Source: JAQBGV01 sp032128395
GTDB lineage: Bacteria > Planctomycetota > UBA8108 > UBA1146
NCBI GenBank assembly: GCA_032128395.1
Contig: JAQBGV010000123.1
Span: 21,693 to 85,692 of the forward strand
Length of the DNA stretch: 64,000 bases
Direction of reading: 5' to 3'
The notes beneath the pieces are model-generated. The model did no database searches, had not been told where the DNA came from, and saw only the letters and a list, made by a program, of their open reading frames with translations. Every line of letters starts with the position of its first letter. Positions within the stretch are counted from its first letter, which is position 1. A program made the position numbers and the translations under genes. Below, piece by piece: positions 7,136 to 16,116 of this stretch.

Positions 7136-9574
7136 CTATCTCCGAAATGACGCCGGCGCCACGGCTGGTTCCTTCACGTGCCGATCGAGCCACTCGACCA
7201 TCTCGGCGAGGGTGTGGAGAACCGACTCGCGCGCCGTGTAGCCGTGGCTCTCGTTGGGGAGCATGACGAGGCGCGCGACCCCGCCGTTGCCCTGGATCGC
7301 CGCGAAGAGACGGCGCGACTGCATCGGGAAGGTCCCCGAGTTGTTGTCCGCCTCACCATGGATCATCAGCAGTGGCTCTTGGATCTTGTCCGCGTGCATG
7401 AACGGCGAGATCCCGAAGTAGACCTCGGGCGCCTCCCACAGGGTCCGACGCTCCGACTGGAACCCGAACGGGGTCAGCGTGCGATTGTACGCTCCGCTGC
7501 GCGCGATGCCGGCGCGGAAGAGATCGCAGTGCGCGAGCAGGTTGGCGGTCATGAAAGCGCCGTAGCTGTGCCCACCGATCGCCACCCGATCGCGATCGGC
7601 CACACCGAGTTCGACCGCGACGTCGATCGCCGCCTGCGCGGAGGAGACCAACTGCTCGATGAAGGTGTCGTTCATCGTCTCGGCGTCGCCGATGATCGGC
7701 ATCGTCGCGCCGTCGAGGATCGCATACCCCTGGGTGAGGAGATGCAGGTGTGAGATCCCGCCGATGCGCGTGAATCGGTACGGGCTGACCCCGACCTGTC
7801 CCGCCGTCTTGGCGTCGTTGAACTCTCGCGGGTAGGCCCAGACGAAGAGGGGATAGCGATCTCCCTCGCGGTGACCCGCGGGGAGGTAGAGGGTCGCGGA
7901 GAGCGGCACCCCGTCCTCGCGTTCGTAGGTGAGGAGCTGTTTGGTGATGCCGCGGATCTGAGGGGTCGGGTCGGGGAATACCGTCAGGGCGACCGGCTCA
8001 CCCCCGAGGCTCCGGAGCCGCAGGTTCGGCGGGGATGAGATGCTCTCGTGACGGGTGATGAATCGGAGCTCGTCCCCGACGAACCAGCTTTCCACCACCG
8101 ACTCGTACTCCCCGTCCGCGCAGCGCCAGAGGGTCTCGGACGTTCCGGTGCTGGCGCTCTGCCGCGAGAGGAAGGGGAAGAGCCCCTCGGGCGATGCTCC
8201 CGCTCCGCTGCGGAACAAAGCATCTCCCCGCCGAAAGATCACCCGATCGCCGTGCGGCAGGGTCTCGGTGACGAGTTGCCCCGGATCTCCGTACCGGTCG
8301 CGGATGCTGCGGTCCTCGAGCACGCGATCGGACCCGGGCTCGTCGAGATGGACCAGAATCGACCGGGTCCAGCGGCGATCCCGATCGAATTCCCCGAAGA
8401 GGAGCACGGTCGGGTCGGCGAAGAACGAGAGCCCGCCGGCGCGGTGCTCGACGCGTCGGATCTCCTTCGGCTCATCGCTGAATGGGAACGCATGCGAGAT
8501 CCACCGGTCCCGATGCGGGACCTCGGTCTTCGGGTCGCCACCATCGAGAGCCTCGCTCCACAAGAGGGTGGCGGCGAGGGAGGGATGCCAGCGGATGCTC
8601 CGCGGGCCGGTGCGCACCCCGTCGATCGGGATGTCGATCGCCAGCGGGATCTCCGCGACGGTGTGTTCGCGTTTTCCCTGCATCGACCACACCTCGTAGA
8701 CGTGCGGGAACTGCGAGTACGGCATCGTGTAGCTCCACGGCCGCTTCAGGCTCGCGACGAGCAGGTGTCCGCCGTCCGGAGAGGTGTTCGCCGCGATGAA
8801 AATGCCCGGAGCGCCGATCTTCTCCACGCGTGCATCGAAGTGGATGACCGCGAGCTGGGTCTTCGAATAGTGCTCGAAGAGCGCCTCGTCGTAGGGGCTC
8901 GTGAGCAGGTCCTGGTAGGTCCGGAGCGGGCTCTTCTCTCCCGAGGTCTCCTGGGTGTTCGGGCCGGTCGGAAGGGTGATCTCCGCGGGCTCGGGGCCGC
9001 GAGTCTCCGGCACGAGTCGGCAGAGCAGCGAGACCCCGTCGGGGAGCCACTGCGGGCCGTCGAGCACGGTGTTCAGGCTCGAGACGAGGCGACGCGGCGG
9101 CTCCGAGGCATCGATCGAAGCACCCCACAGCTCGCTCCCGGCATCGGTCACCACGGTGTAGACGAAGTGCCGAGAATCGTGGGACCAGTCCACACCGGCG
9201 AGACGACCCCCCGCGGGGAGCGGCAGAATTCGCGGGGTCGCACCTGGGTCGAGGAGAGGACGCAACCGGAGGCCCTGGTCGAAGCCGGTGCGAAAACGGC
9301 CGTTCGCGACGGGGTCGATGCGAATTCCCGCGAGCCGCAACATCCGTCGCGATACATCCGCGATGCTCGGCAGTGTGTTCTGGTCGGTGAGCAGGACGAA
9401 TTGATGGTCTGGACTGATCGACGTGCCCGGTGAGTCGGCGGCATCGACCAGCGAGACGATCTCGGGAGGAGGGAGGCGGTACGGCTCTCCCGCCGCGAGC
9501 CCAAGGGTCAGTCCGATGACCGCGATGAGCAAGGTGGCGAGGGAGAGAAGATGGGATCTCGATCGTGCGCGCAT
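7136..9574 (-). CDS. S9 family (prolyl oligopeptidase-like) secreted peptidase
   Basis: An 812-residue protein with an N-terminal signal peptide (LLSLATLLIAVIGLTLGLAAG), a beta-propeller-like middle (repeated strands such as GVDWSHDSRHFVYTVV and TSPDGGHLLVASL) and a C-terminal alpha/beta hydrolase. The catalytic triad can be placed: Ser in GGHSYGAF (about 669), Asp in GEADNNSG (about 743) and His in NESHGYT (about 776). The longer arrangement with GHSYGAFMTANLLAH resembles the glutamyl-endopeptidase branch (S9D). The ATG at 9574 has GGGAG five bases upstream; upstream codons run into a dispersed repeat and are not used. It is probably exported and cleaves peptides after acidic or proline residues; specificity is inference. 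First gene of a two-gene unit with the aminotransferase. Confidence 0.9.
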   Translation of the reverse strand: MRARSRSHLLSLATLLIAVIGLTLGLAAGEPYRLPPPEIVSLVDAADSPGTSISPDHQFVLLTDQNTLPSIADVSRRMLRLAGIRIDPVANGRFRTGFDQGLRLRPLLDPGATPRILPLPAGGRLAGVDWSHDSRHFVYTVVTDAGSELWGASIDASEPPRRLVSSLNTVLDGPQWLPDGVSLLCRLVPETRGPEPAEITLPTGPNTQETSGEKSPLRTYQDLLTSPYDEALFEHYSKTQLAVIHFDARVEKIGAPGIFIAANTSPDGGHLLVASLKRPWSYTMPYSQFPHVYEVWSMQGKREHTVAEIPLAIDIPIDGVRTGPRSIRWHPSLAATLLWSEALDGGDPKTEVPHRDRWISHAFPFSDEPKEIRRVEHRAGGLSFFADPTVLLFGEFDRDRRWTRSILVHLDEPGSDRVLEDRSIRDRYGDPGQLVTETLPHGDRVIFRRGDALFRSGAGASPEGLFPFLSRQSASTGTSETLWRCADGEYESVVESWFVGDELRFITRHESISSPPNLRLRSLGGEPVALTVFPDPTPQIRGITKQLLTYEREDGVPLSATLYLPAGHREGDRYPLFVWAYPREFNDAKTAGQVGVSPYRFTRIGGISHLHLLTQGYAILDGATMPIIGDAETMNDTFIEQLVSSAQAAIDVAVELGVADRDRVAIGGHSYGAFMTANLLAHCDLFRAGIARSGAYNRTLTPFGFQSERRTLWEAPEVYFGISPFMHADKIQEPLLMIHGEADNNSGTFPMQSRRLFAAIQGNGGVARLVMLPNESHGYTARESVLHTLAEMVEWLDRHVKEPAVAPASFRR

Positions 9575-9639
9575 GGGCGCTCCCTTCATCCCGATGGGGG
9601 GGGTGTGCGCGTAGTCTACCCTAGCCGGACGGAGATGGT

Positions 9640-9760
9640 GATGGGACTGGCTCGCGGCGTTTGCCGTGATGCCTGTCCCGGCGGCTCGCCTTGTCTTGCC
9701 ACAGTGGATGAACGGGCGGGGGTCCGGGACAGGCATCACCTGCGGCGAGCCAGTCCCATC
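9640..9760. repeat. REP doublet (REPIN-like), copy 1
   Basis: Two inverted modules with ends GATGGGACTGGCTCG and CGAGCCAGTCCCATC. Each module is itself a hairpin of the form GGGACTGGC ... GCCTGTCCC with a T:T mismatch. It lies in the gap between the S9 peptidase start and the stop of the C25 protein. Related to copies at 22143-22268 and 27608-27750. Confidence 0.85.
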
Positions 9761-9775
9761 GTGAACAGCGGGCGC

Positions 9776-12700
9776 TCAGCGCACGCGCAGCGCCGGATCG
9801 CCGAGGAGCAGCCACGTCGCGAGCACGTCCTCGACGCCGGGGGTTCCGGTGAGGGCCGTCCTCGCGTCGCGGATCGCGTCGCCGATGCGGCTCCCCGGAA
9901 AGAGGAGCAGCCGCGCGTGCAGCTCTTCCGCCAGAGCCTGCTGGGCGAGCGTGCTCGTGATCGCGCTCGGTCCGAAGTACGCGATCGCCCCGCCGTCCGG
10001 CGAGAGTACCAGCGCCTCTCCGAGGGATGGAGTCAGCGGATGCTGGAAGAAGCCGTTCAGGCAATTCATCGCGATGACGACCGGGGGCGACGGATCGGGC
10101 CCGAGCGTCGGTACATCCGCGAGCACCAGGATCCCCTCGTCGCCGAAGACTTGACGTCCGCCGTGGCCGGTGTAGTGGACGACGGTCGCCTGTGTCCATT
10201 CGCCCGGCAGTGTCGCGCGCAACAGTGCGAGTGGCATCGATGCGAGGTCGAGGAGGGTCGTCGCTACGCCGATGGGGAGTTGCGCCGCCACCGCGTCGTT
10301 CATCCCCTCGAAGTCGCTGTCGTCGTCGGAGACGAACAGGGTGGAGGGAGCACCGGCGGGAAGACCGATCTCGTACGCGATCGTCTTCAGCACGATGGCG
10401 CGGCATTCCACCGTGGTCGCGACGGGGAATCGGCCGATCGCGAGATCGCGATTCCCGTTCCCGTCGAGATCCGCGAATTCGACGTCGGATGCGGTTTGGA
10501 TCTCCCCGGCTTCGATGAGGGAAGCTGGGAGAACCTGCCGCGGTGACGGACCGAGATGTCCGGCCGGGTCGTAGGTCGCATCTCCGACCAGGAGCAGGAA
10601 GCTCGGGGTGGGGAGTGGCCAGCGCTGCCCCACGTCGTCGAGAAACGCTCGGATCGCTCTCGACGTCGGTCGACCCGCTCCGTAGCGATCGAACACCTCT
10701 TCGAGCGAGACCACCGCGGTGCGCAGCCCCTGCGACCGGCGCAGCGCTGCGAGCGGCTCGATCTCGGCTCGCAGGTGGTCAGGGCAGAGCGCGATCCAGT
10801 CGGCGCCGCCGCGCGGCTCCGTGGTGGTCCCGCTGGTGAGCGGCGCGATCTCGACCGCTCCTCGTGCCGCGGCACCCGTGAATGCCTCGATCGGCCCGGC
10901 CTCCGGAGAGTGGAAAGTGAGCGACCAGTCCCCGGCGCCGCCGAGGGAGACGGTCCCGCCGACGATCCGCTCGGGTGCGTCGACCCCGCCGATGCGATAG
11001 AGCTCGATCGCCTCGCTCGTGAACCCCTCGAGTCGTTCGTAGCCCGCGCGCACCTCTCCTCGGAGGCGATCCCCCTGAGCTCGGTGTGCGCGTCGGTAGG
11101 TGACCTGCACTCGATCGAGGAACACGACATCCGGCAGGGCGATGAGCTCCTGCTCGAGAGTGATCACGTGCGCTCCACTGGTGACGAGTCCGGTCGGGAG
11201 CTGGAATTCCCCGCCGTACGGCCCCGAGCCGTTCGAGGAGAGGGTGCCGAGTTCGACCCCGTCGAAGAGAACTCGTGTGCTGTGGTCGAGGGGAGCGAGG
11301 AGGTCGGCACTCCACCCCTCGAGGTCGATCGCGACCGTCGCCGGCTCCCCCCCCGCGACGACGCTGTCGAGTTCCACTGGGATGTCGAGGGTGCCGGGGG
11401 CGAAGAGAACCTCGTCGAAGAAGTGATCGCGTCCATCTCCATCTTCGAGCGAGAGGACGTAGAGGTCTTGTGAGGCGATCTCGATCGTCGTCGGTGAAGA
11501 CCCGAGGAGCGCGGCGGACCACGGAGCGGCCCCGAGGAGCTCCGAGATGCGCGCAGGTGCGACCCCGGGGTCGGCGAGTTCGAGCACGAAGACATCGTAC
11601 TTCGTCTCGAGATCCGAGAAGGGTGGGGCGAAGAAGTCGATCGTGTCCCCGGGATCGAAGCGGCCGTCGGCGCCCCCGATGACCGCGATCGGCCAAGGGG
11701 AACCGTCCCGCCGCATCTGGAAGCGTGCAGGGTTTTCGCCGACCGGGAAACGAGCGGCGGCGAGGTCAGCGTGCGTGAGCCGCACGAAGGCGTCCGGCTC
11801 GACGCGGATGCGAACTGGCCCGAGCGAGCGCGCGGCGGGAAGAGTGACCGCCGCGGCCGTGGCTGCTCCTCCGGGGGAGGAAGAGGCTCCGCTCGGGGGT
11901 CCGGCGCGTCGCGTCACGGGGCCGGGCCAGCCGATCGTGGCGAGCCGCGGCGCCGGTGGGGTGGACAGCCCCGTGGTCGCACGGTGCGCGACCGCGCGAC
12001 CGACCCGCTGCCGCCCTCCGAGTCGATCGATCTCGATCAGTCGGTAGCGCGTCCCGGCGATCGCCCCCGGAGTGTCGTCGAGGAATCGGTAGTGATCCCC
12101 CGCCGACCCCACCCCGGTCGAATGGAGGACAGGAGGACCCAGCGGCGCGAACGCTCCACTCCCGCTCGCTCGCTCGAGCGTGAACCCCGTCGAATGCCAC
12201 TCGGCGACGGTCTCCCACTCGAGCAGCACCCCGCGGGGGAGCGCCGTGGCGTCGAAGGAAGCGAGACGAACCGTGGTCTGGATCCCCCAGTCGATGAATC
12301 CAGGGGTCACCGTGCCGGACCCGTTGTCGTTCTCGTTCGTCGGACCGCCGAAGTCGCCGCTGTACATATCGATGGTGATCGTGGCCGTGGCGCTCGTCGT
12401 CGCGACGTTGTAGGTCAGGTCCGAGCTCGTGTCGGTGAAGGAGAGTTCGGTAAGGGTGACCGCGTCGTCGTTGTTGGTGACCGAGAGGAGGGTGCCCCCG
12501 GTCGCACCGTTGTCGAAGAAGATGTGGTCGAACAGGGAGAGTGCCTGGACCGATCCGTTGTCGGTGATCTGAATCCCGTTGGAGTTCATGTAGCGGAAGT
12601 ACGCTTGGCTCGCGGAGATCACCCCTCCTGCGCTGATCGAGAACGAATACCGCCCCGGGGTCGCGGTGTCCGAGGAGGTGATCAGGGCGAGGTCGGTGCC

Positions 12701-15625
12701 GACCGCGATCGCCTCGAACGTCCCCGTGACGGTGAGCGCGGTCGCGGCGGCGAGGAGCAGGGTCGACCCCGGTTCGAGATCGAGGGTGCCGGTCACGGTG
12801 ACATCGTCATCGACCCTGAGGGTGTCGCCATCGTCGACCTCGAGCTCTCCGGAGACGATCGTCAGGTCATCGGTGACCGTCACGTTGCCTCCGGTCAGAG
12901 CGACCTGGGTGTTCGTGTCGATCTCGAGGTTGCGGTAGTTGACCGCGAGGACGGTCTGCCCGGAGCTCTGATCGTCGTACTCGACCGTTCCGGTGCTCGG
13001 AGTGAAGGTACCGAGCGAGGTCACGGCGTCGCCGAGCTGGAGACGCCCCGCGCCGGTGAAGGTCATCGCGCCGCCGGTCGCGTCGAAGGGTCCGTTCGCG
13101 TCGAGGAGACCGGTCGAGAGGGTCGTGAAGGAATTGAGGTCGGTGGCCCCGGTGACGGTGATGGTGTTCGTTCCGATCGCGAACGTCCCCGAATTGACGG
13201 TCAGGCTGCCGGTCACCGTGAGGCTCGCTCCCGCACTCACGGTGCGGGTACTCGAGCTCACCTCGAGGTGATGGTAGGTGACGTTTGCCATCGTCCGATT
13301 CGCCAAGGAGTCGTCGTAGACCACCGTCGAGGCATTCGCAGTGAATGTCCCGAGCGACGTGACTGCCCCACCGAGCTGGAGGCGGCCGGCTCCCGAGAAG
13401 GTGACCGTTCCTCCGGTAGCGTCGAAGGAGCCGTTCGCATCGAGGGTCCCCGTGGAGACCGTCAGAGTTCCGTCGACGTCAGTGGCTCCCCCCACGGTGT
13501 AGTTGTGGGAGGAGACCGCCACCGTCCCTGCGGTGACCGTCAGGTCGTTCGAGATCGTGAGCGACGAGTTGGAGGAGAACGTTCCGGACGATTTGTTCAC
13601 GGTCAGGTCGTACACGGTGACCGTCGCGCCCCCCTCGTCGTCGATGCTCTGCGTCCCGGTGCCGCCGAAGTCCACGGTCCCGTCGGTCATCGTGAAGGTG
13701 CCCGAGGCGTGGATGATCAGGTCGAGGTCGAAGTTCATCGTGTTCGCGGTGTCGATCGTCAGGGATCCACCGGTGTCGATGTAGATCGAGCGGACGTTTC
13801 CGGTGGTGTTCAGGATCGGGTCATCCGTCACGTTCGGGATCAAGCAATCGTCCGTAGAGACGGGCACCACCGCGGGGGACCAGTTGTTCGGTTCGTCCCA
13901 GTCGTTCTCGACTCCGGACGTACCTCCGACCCAGGTCCGGGTGAACGCGGGCCAGTCGATCGAGTCGACCGTGCCCTCCTTCTCGAACGATTCCGTGCCG
14001 TTCGCTCCGCTCGGCACGATCATGTTGATGTTGATCGAGGTCCCGGAAGCAGTCTCGACGTTGAAAGTGCACGAGTTGTCGAACGAGAGGTTCACGAACG
14101 AGTACTGGGTGCTCCCCGAGTCGAGGATGCGCAGAAAAGTGTCGTTCGAGCCGTCTGCGTCAGGATCGACAGTCTGGAAGTCGATGTTCCGCATGTTGCT
14201 GATCGTCGCCCCACTGTTCACCGTCAGCCCGGTCGACTCGGGGTTGAAGAAATTCAAGGCCCGGATGTCGATCGTCCCCCCGCTCGAGACCGTGAACGTG
14301 TAGTCGCCGCTCCCGTCGTTGGTCACGGTCGGTCTGGTCGCGCCGCTCGAACTGAACGTGCCGCCGCTGTTGATGGTGACCGAAGTTCCGAGACGGAGAT
14401 CGCCGCCGTTGGTCAGGGTCATGGTTCCGTCGACCGAGACCGCGCCCGTCACCGTGACATCCCCGGCGGACGCGACGTCGATGGTCCCCGAAGTGACGTC
14501 CAGGTCACCCCCGACGGTGAAGGCCCCCGAGGCGGTCGCGGTGAAGCTCGACTTGTCGATCTCCAAGTCGAAATAGGTCACGACCTGGATCGTCTGGTTC
14601 GCGGAGGTGCTGTCGTACTCGACGGTGCCGCTCCCGGCGGTAAAGGTACCGAGCGAGGTCACCGAGGAGCCGATCTGGAGGCGCCCGGTTCCGGAGCAGG
14701 TGACCGCGCCGCCAGTGACGTCGAGATCTCCGTCCGCATCGAGGGTGCTTCCCGATCCGATCGTCAGCGTGTTGTCGACGTCGATCGCACTCGTGACCCG
14801 CGCCGTGGTGTTCCCCGAGATCGTCAGGTTGTAGAAGTCGCTCGCGTCGGGGACGGTGATCAGCGAAGTCCCTCCGCCGTCGAAGGTCACCGTCTGTGTC
14901 CCGATCTGGAAGACTCCGCTGTCGGTCCAGTTTCCCGCGACCGAGGTCCCCCCGTCGGTGTCGGTGTCGTCAAAGGTTCCGGCGATACTCACGTCGCCCC
15001 CGACGTCCAAGGTCGCGTTCACCCGGTCGAGCGTGGCCCCCGTCGACACGGTCACGTCGTCGAACGTGTGGGTGTACGTGCCTCCGGCGGTCGTGAGCAG
15101 TGCGATGCCGTCGACTACGAGGAGATCATCACAGTCGACCGCGGCTTGGATGGTGACCCAACTGAAGATTCCCTGACGATCGATCCGGACGTCCCCGGAG
15201 AAGGTGATCGCTCCCTGGATCTCCGGGAAGAAAAAATTGTTGCCCGTCATGTTGAGGACGCCGGTCGCCGTGGAGAGTAGGACATTCGTCGCGCCCGGGA
15301 CGAAGTCGTCGACGACGTCGATCGTGAAGGTGACGAGGTCGAGGGTCGCTCCGGCGTTGATGATGAGATCGCGGCAGGTGGCGCCGTTCTGGTCGAGCAC
15401 GGGGTAGGTGCCGAGCCCGGTGGGGATCGTCACGTTGTCTGCCGCGTCGGGGATCCCCGCGGACCAGTTCGCGGAGTCGAACCAATCGCTACTCGATGAG
15501 CCGTCCCAGGTGGTGTCCGCCCGGAGCGGCACGCAGAGTCCTGCCACCGCGACGGCGATCAGGCCGGCGAGTCGAAGGGATGCTCGGCGCCCGCGGCCGG
15601 TGGTCGTGCAGGGTAGCAGTCTCAT
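9776..15625 (-). CDS. Giant repeat surface protein with C-terminal C25 (gingipain-type) peptidase
   Basis: About 1949 residues. It begins with a signal peptide (LRLAGLIAVAVAGLCVPLRA) and a long Thr/Ser/Asp/Gly-rich beta-strand region (to about residue 1130) with WDG..S.DW...NWS.G.PDA units. Three closely similar blocks carry GRLQLG.AVTSLGTFT (DNA at about 12979-13120, 13316-13450 and 14611-14750). Then come an Fn3-like module (LASFDATALPRGVLLEWET) and, from about residue 1550, a peptidase C25 domain. The catalytic dyad is visible: His in VVHYTGHGG (about 1820) and Cys in AMNCLNGFF (about 1855). The protein ends in the typical C25 sequence LLLGDPALRVR. Export to the cell surface is expected. 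No type IX sorting domain or PEP-CTERM tail is seen, so anchoring is unclear. A GTG nine bases upstream (15634) is an alternative start. Confidence 0.85.
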   Translation of the reverse strand: MRLLPCTTTGRGRRASLRLAGLIAVAVAGLCVPLRADTTWDGSSSSDWFDSANWSAGIPDAADNVTIPTGLGTYPVLDQNGATCRDLIINAGATLDLVTFTIDVVDDFVPGATNVLLSTATGVLNMTGNNFFFPEIQGAITFSGDVRIDRQGIFSWVTIQAAVDCDDLLVVDGIALLTTAGGTYTHTFDDVTVSTGATLDRVNATLDVGGDVSIAGTFDDTDTDGGTSVAGNWTDSGVFQIGTQTVTFDGGGTSLITVPDASDFYNLTISGNTTARVTSAIDVDNTLTIGSGSTLDADGDLDVTGGAVTCSGTGRLQIGSSVTSLGTFTAGSGTVEYDSTSANQTIQVVTYFDLEIDKSSFTATASGAFTVGGDLDVTSGTIDVASAGDVTVTGAVSVDGTMTLTNGGDLRLGTSVTINSGGTFSSSGATRPTVTNDGSGDYTFTVSSGGTIDIRALNFFNPESTGLTVNSGATISNMRNIDFQTVDPDADGSNDTFLRILDSGSTQYSFVNLSFDNSCTFNVETASGTSININMIVPSGANGTESFEKEGTVDSIDWPAFTRTWVGGTSGVENDWDEPNNWSPAVVPVSTDDCLIPNVTDDPILNTTGNVRSIYIDTGGSLTIDTANTMNFDLDLIIHASGTFTMTDGTVDFGGTGTQSIDDEGGATVTVYDLTVNKSSGTFSSNSSLTISNDLTVTAGTVAVSSHNYTVGGATDVDGTLTVSTGTLDANGSFDATGGTVTFSGAGRLQLGGAVTSLGTFTANASTVVYDDSLANRTMANVTYHHLEVSSSTRTVSAGASLTVTGSLTVNSGTFAIGTNTITVTGATDLNSFTTLSTGLLDANGPFDATGGAMTFTGAGRLQLGDAVTSLGTFTPSTGTVEYDDQSSGQTVLAVNYRNLEIDTNTQVALTGGNVTVTDDLTIVSGELEVDDGDTLRVDDDVTVTGTLDLEPGSTLLLAAATALTVTGTFEAIAVGTDLALITSSDTATPGRYSFSISAGGVISASQAYFRYMNSNGIQITDNGSVQALSLFDHIFFDNGATGGTLLSVTNNDDAVTLTELSFTDTSSDLTYNVATTSATATITIDMYSGDFGGPTNENDNGSGTVTPGFIDWGIQTTVRLASFDATALPRGVLLEWETVAEWHSTGFTLERASGSGAFAPLGPPVLHSTGVGSAGDHYRFLDDTPGAIAGTRYRLIEIDRLGGRQRVGRAVAHRATTGLSTPPAPRLATIGWPGPVTRRAGPPSGASSSPGGAATAAAVTLPAARSLGPVRIRVEPDAFVRLTHADLAAARFPVGENPARFQMRRDGSPWPIAVIGGADGRFDPGDTIDFFAPPFSDLETKYDVFVLELADPGVAPARISELLGAAPWSAALLGSSPTTIEIASQDLYVLSLEDGDGRDHFFDEVLFAPGTLDIPVELDSVVAGGEPATVAIDLEGWSADLLAPLDHSTRVLFDGVELGTLSSNGSGPYGGEFQLPTGLVTSGAHVITLEQELIALPDVVFLDRVQVTYRRAHRAQGDRLRGEVRAGYERLEGFTSEAIELYRIGGVDAPERIVGGTVSLGGAGDWSLTFHSPEAGPIEAFTGAAARGAVEIAPLTSGTTTEPRGGADWIALCPDHLRAEIEPLAALRRSQGLRTAVVSLEEVFDRYGAGRPTSRAIRAFLDDVGQRWPLPTPSFLLLVGDATYDPAGHLGPSPRQVLPASLIEAGEIQTASDVEFADLDGNGNRDLAIGRFPVATTVECRAIVLKTIAYEIGLPAGAPSTLFVSDDDSDFEGMNDAVAAQLPIGVATTLLDLASMPLALLRATLPGEWTQATVVHYTGHGGRQVFGDEGILVLADVPTLGPDPSPPVVIAMNCLNGFFQHPLTPSLGEALVLSPDGGAIAYFGPSAITSTLAQQALAEELHARLLLFPGSRIGDAIRDARTALTGTPGVEDVLATWLLLGDPALRVR

Positions 15626-16116
15626 CGTGTTCACATCTCATCGAGGTGGCGCCACGAAGACAGTCCTCGGGCGGGAAGCGTTCAATATCGTCATCGGCAG
15701 GGAGACCGGCTGATCTTGAGGTGAGAAAGAAACAGGAGTAGATCCGCGCTTCGCTGGGCGACGCCGCAGTCCTCCCCTGCCGAGCGTGCTCTCCTCAGAG
15801 TGGGGCCAGGTCGGGGTTGCTCATCGACACCCCGAGGAGTTCCACTCCGGTTCGCATCGCTCTCCGATCCCCGGTCTCTGGCACCGCGCCCGCATCGCAT
15901 GTTCGGCTCGCCTGGGTCGGGGATTCAGGCCCTTCTGCTCCCTCTGCCCCGATCCTTCGAGCCCTTTCCTCAAGATCCCGATTCCCAGGACCCGAAACAG
16001 AGAGGCGGAGTGCTCACTCCATCTCGGGGGAGGAGTCCGCCCCGAGGGCGGTCGACCAGAGGCCGTTTCGGGAGGAAATTGCGTGGAGTGCACGGCAAGC
16101 GAAGGAACTGGAGACT
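15626..16116. other. Divergent intergenic region, 491 bp
   Basis: Separates the divergent C25 protein gene and the BY-kinase/RiPP-like operon, so it should hold promoters for both. Reading frames run across it but lack coding composition, and their products are Pro/Arg/Ser-rich with no family resemblance. I could not identify a reliable -35/-10 pair. Part of its right end would be coding if the operon's first gene starts earlier than the proposed TTG. Confidence 0.5.

Noticed and set aside
11771..15280. 1169-aa plus-strand open frame opposite the C25 protein
   Set aside because: It is the complementary shadow of the repeat region; its product is Arg/Asp/Gly-rich with no hydrophobic core.
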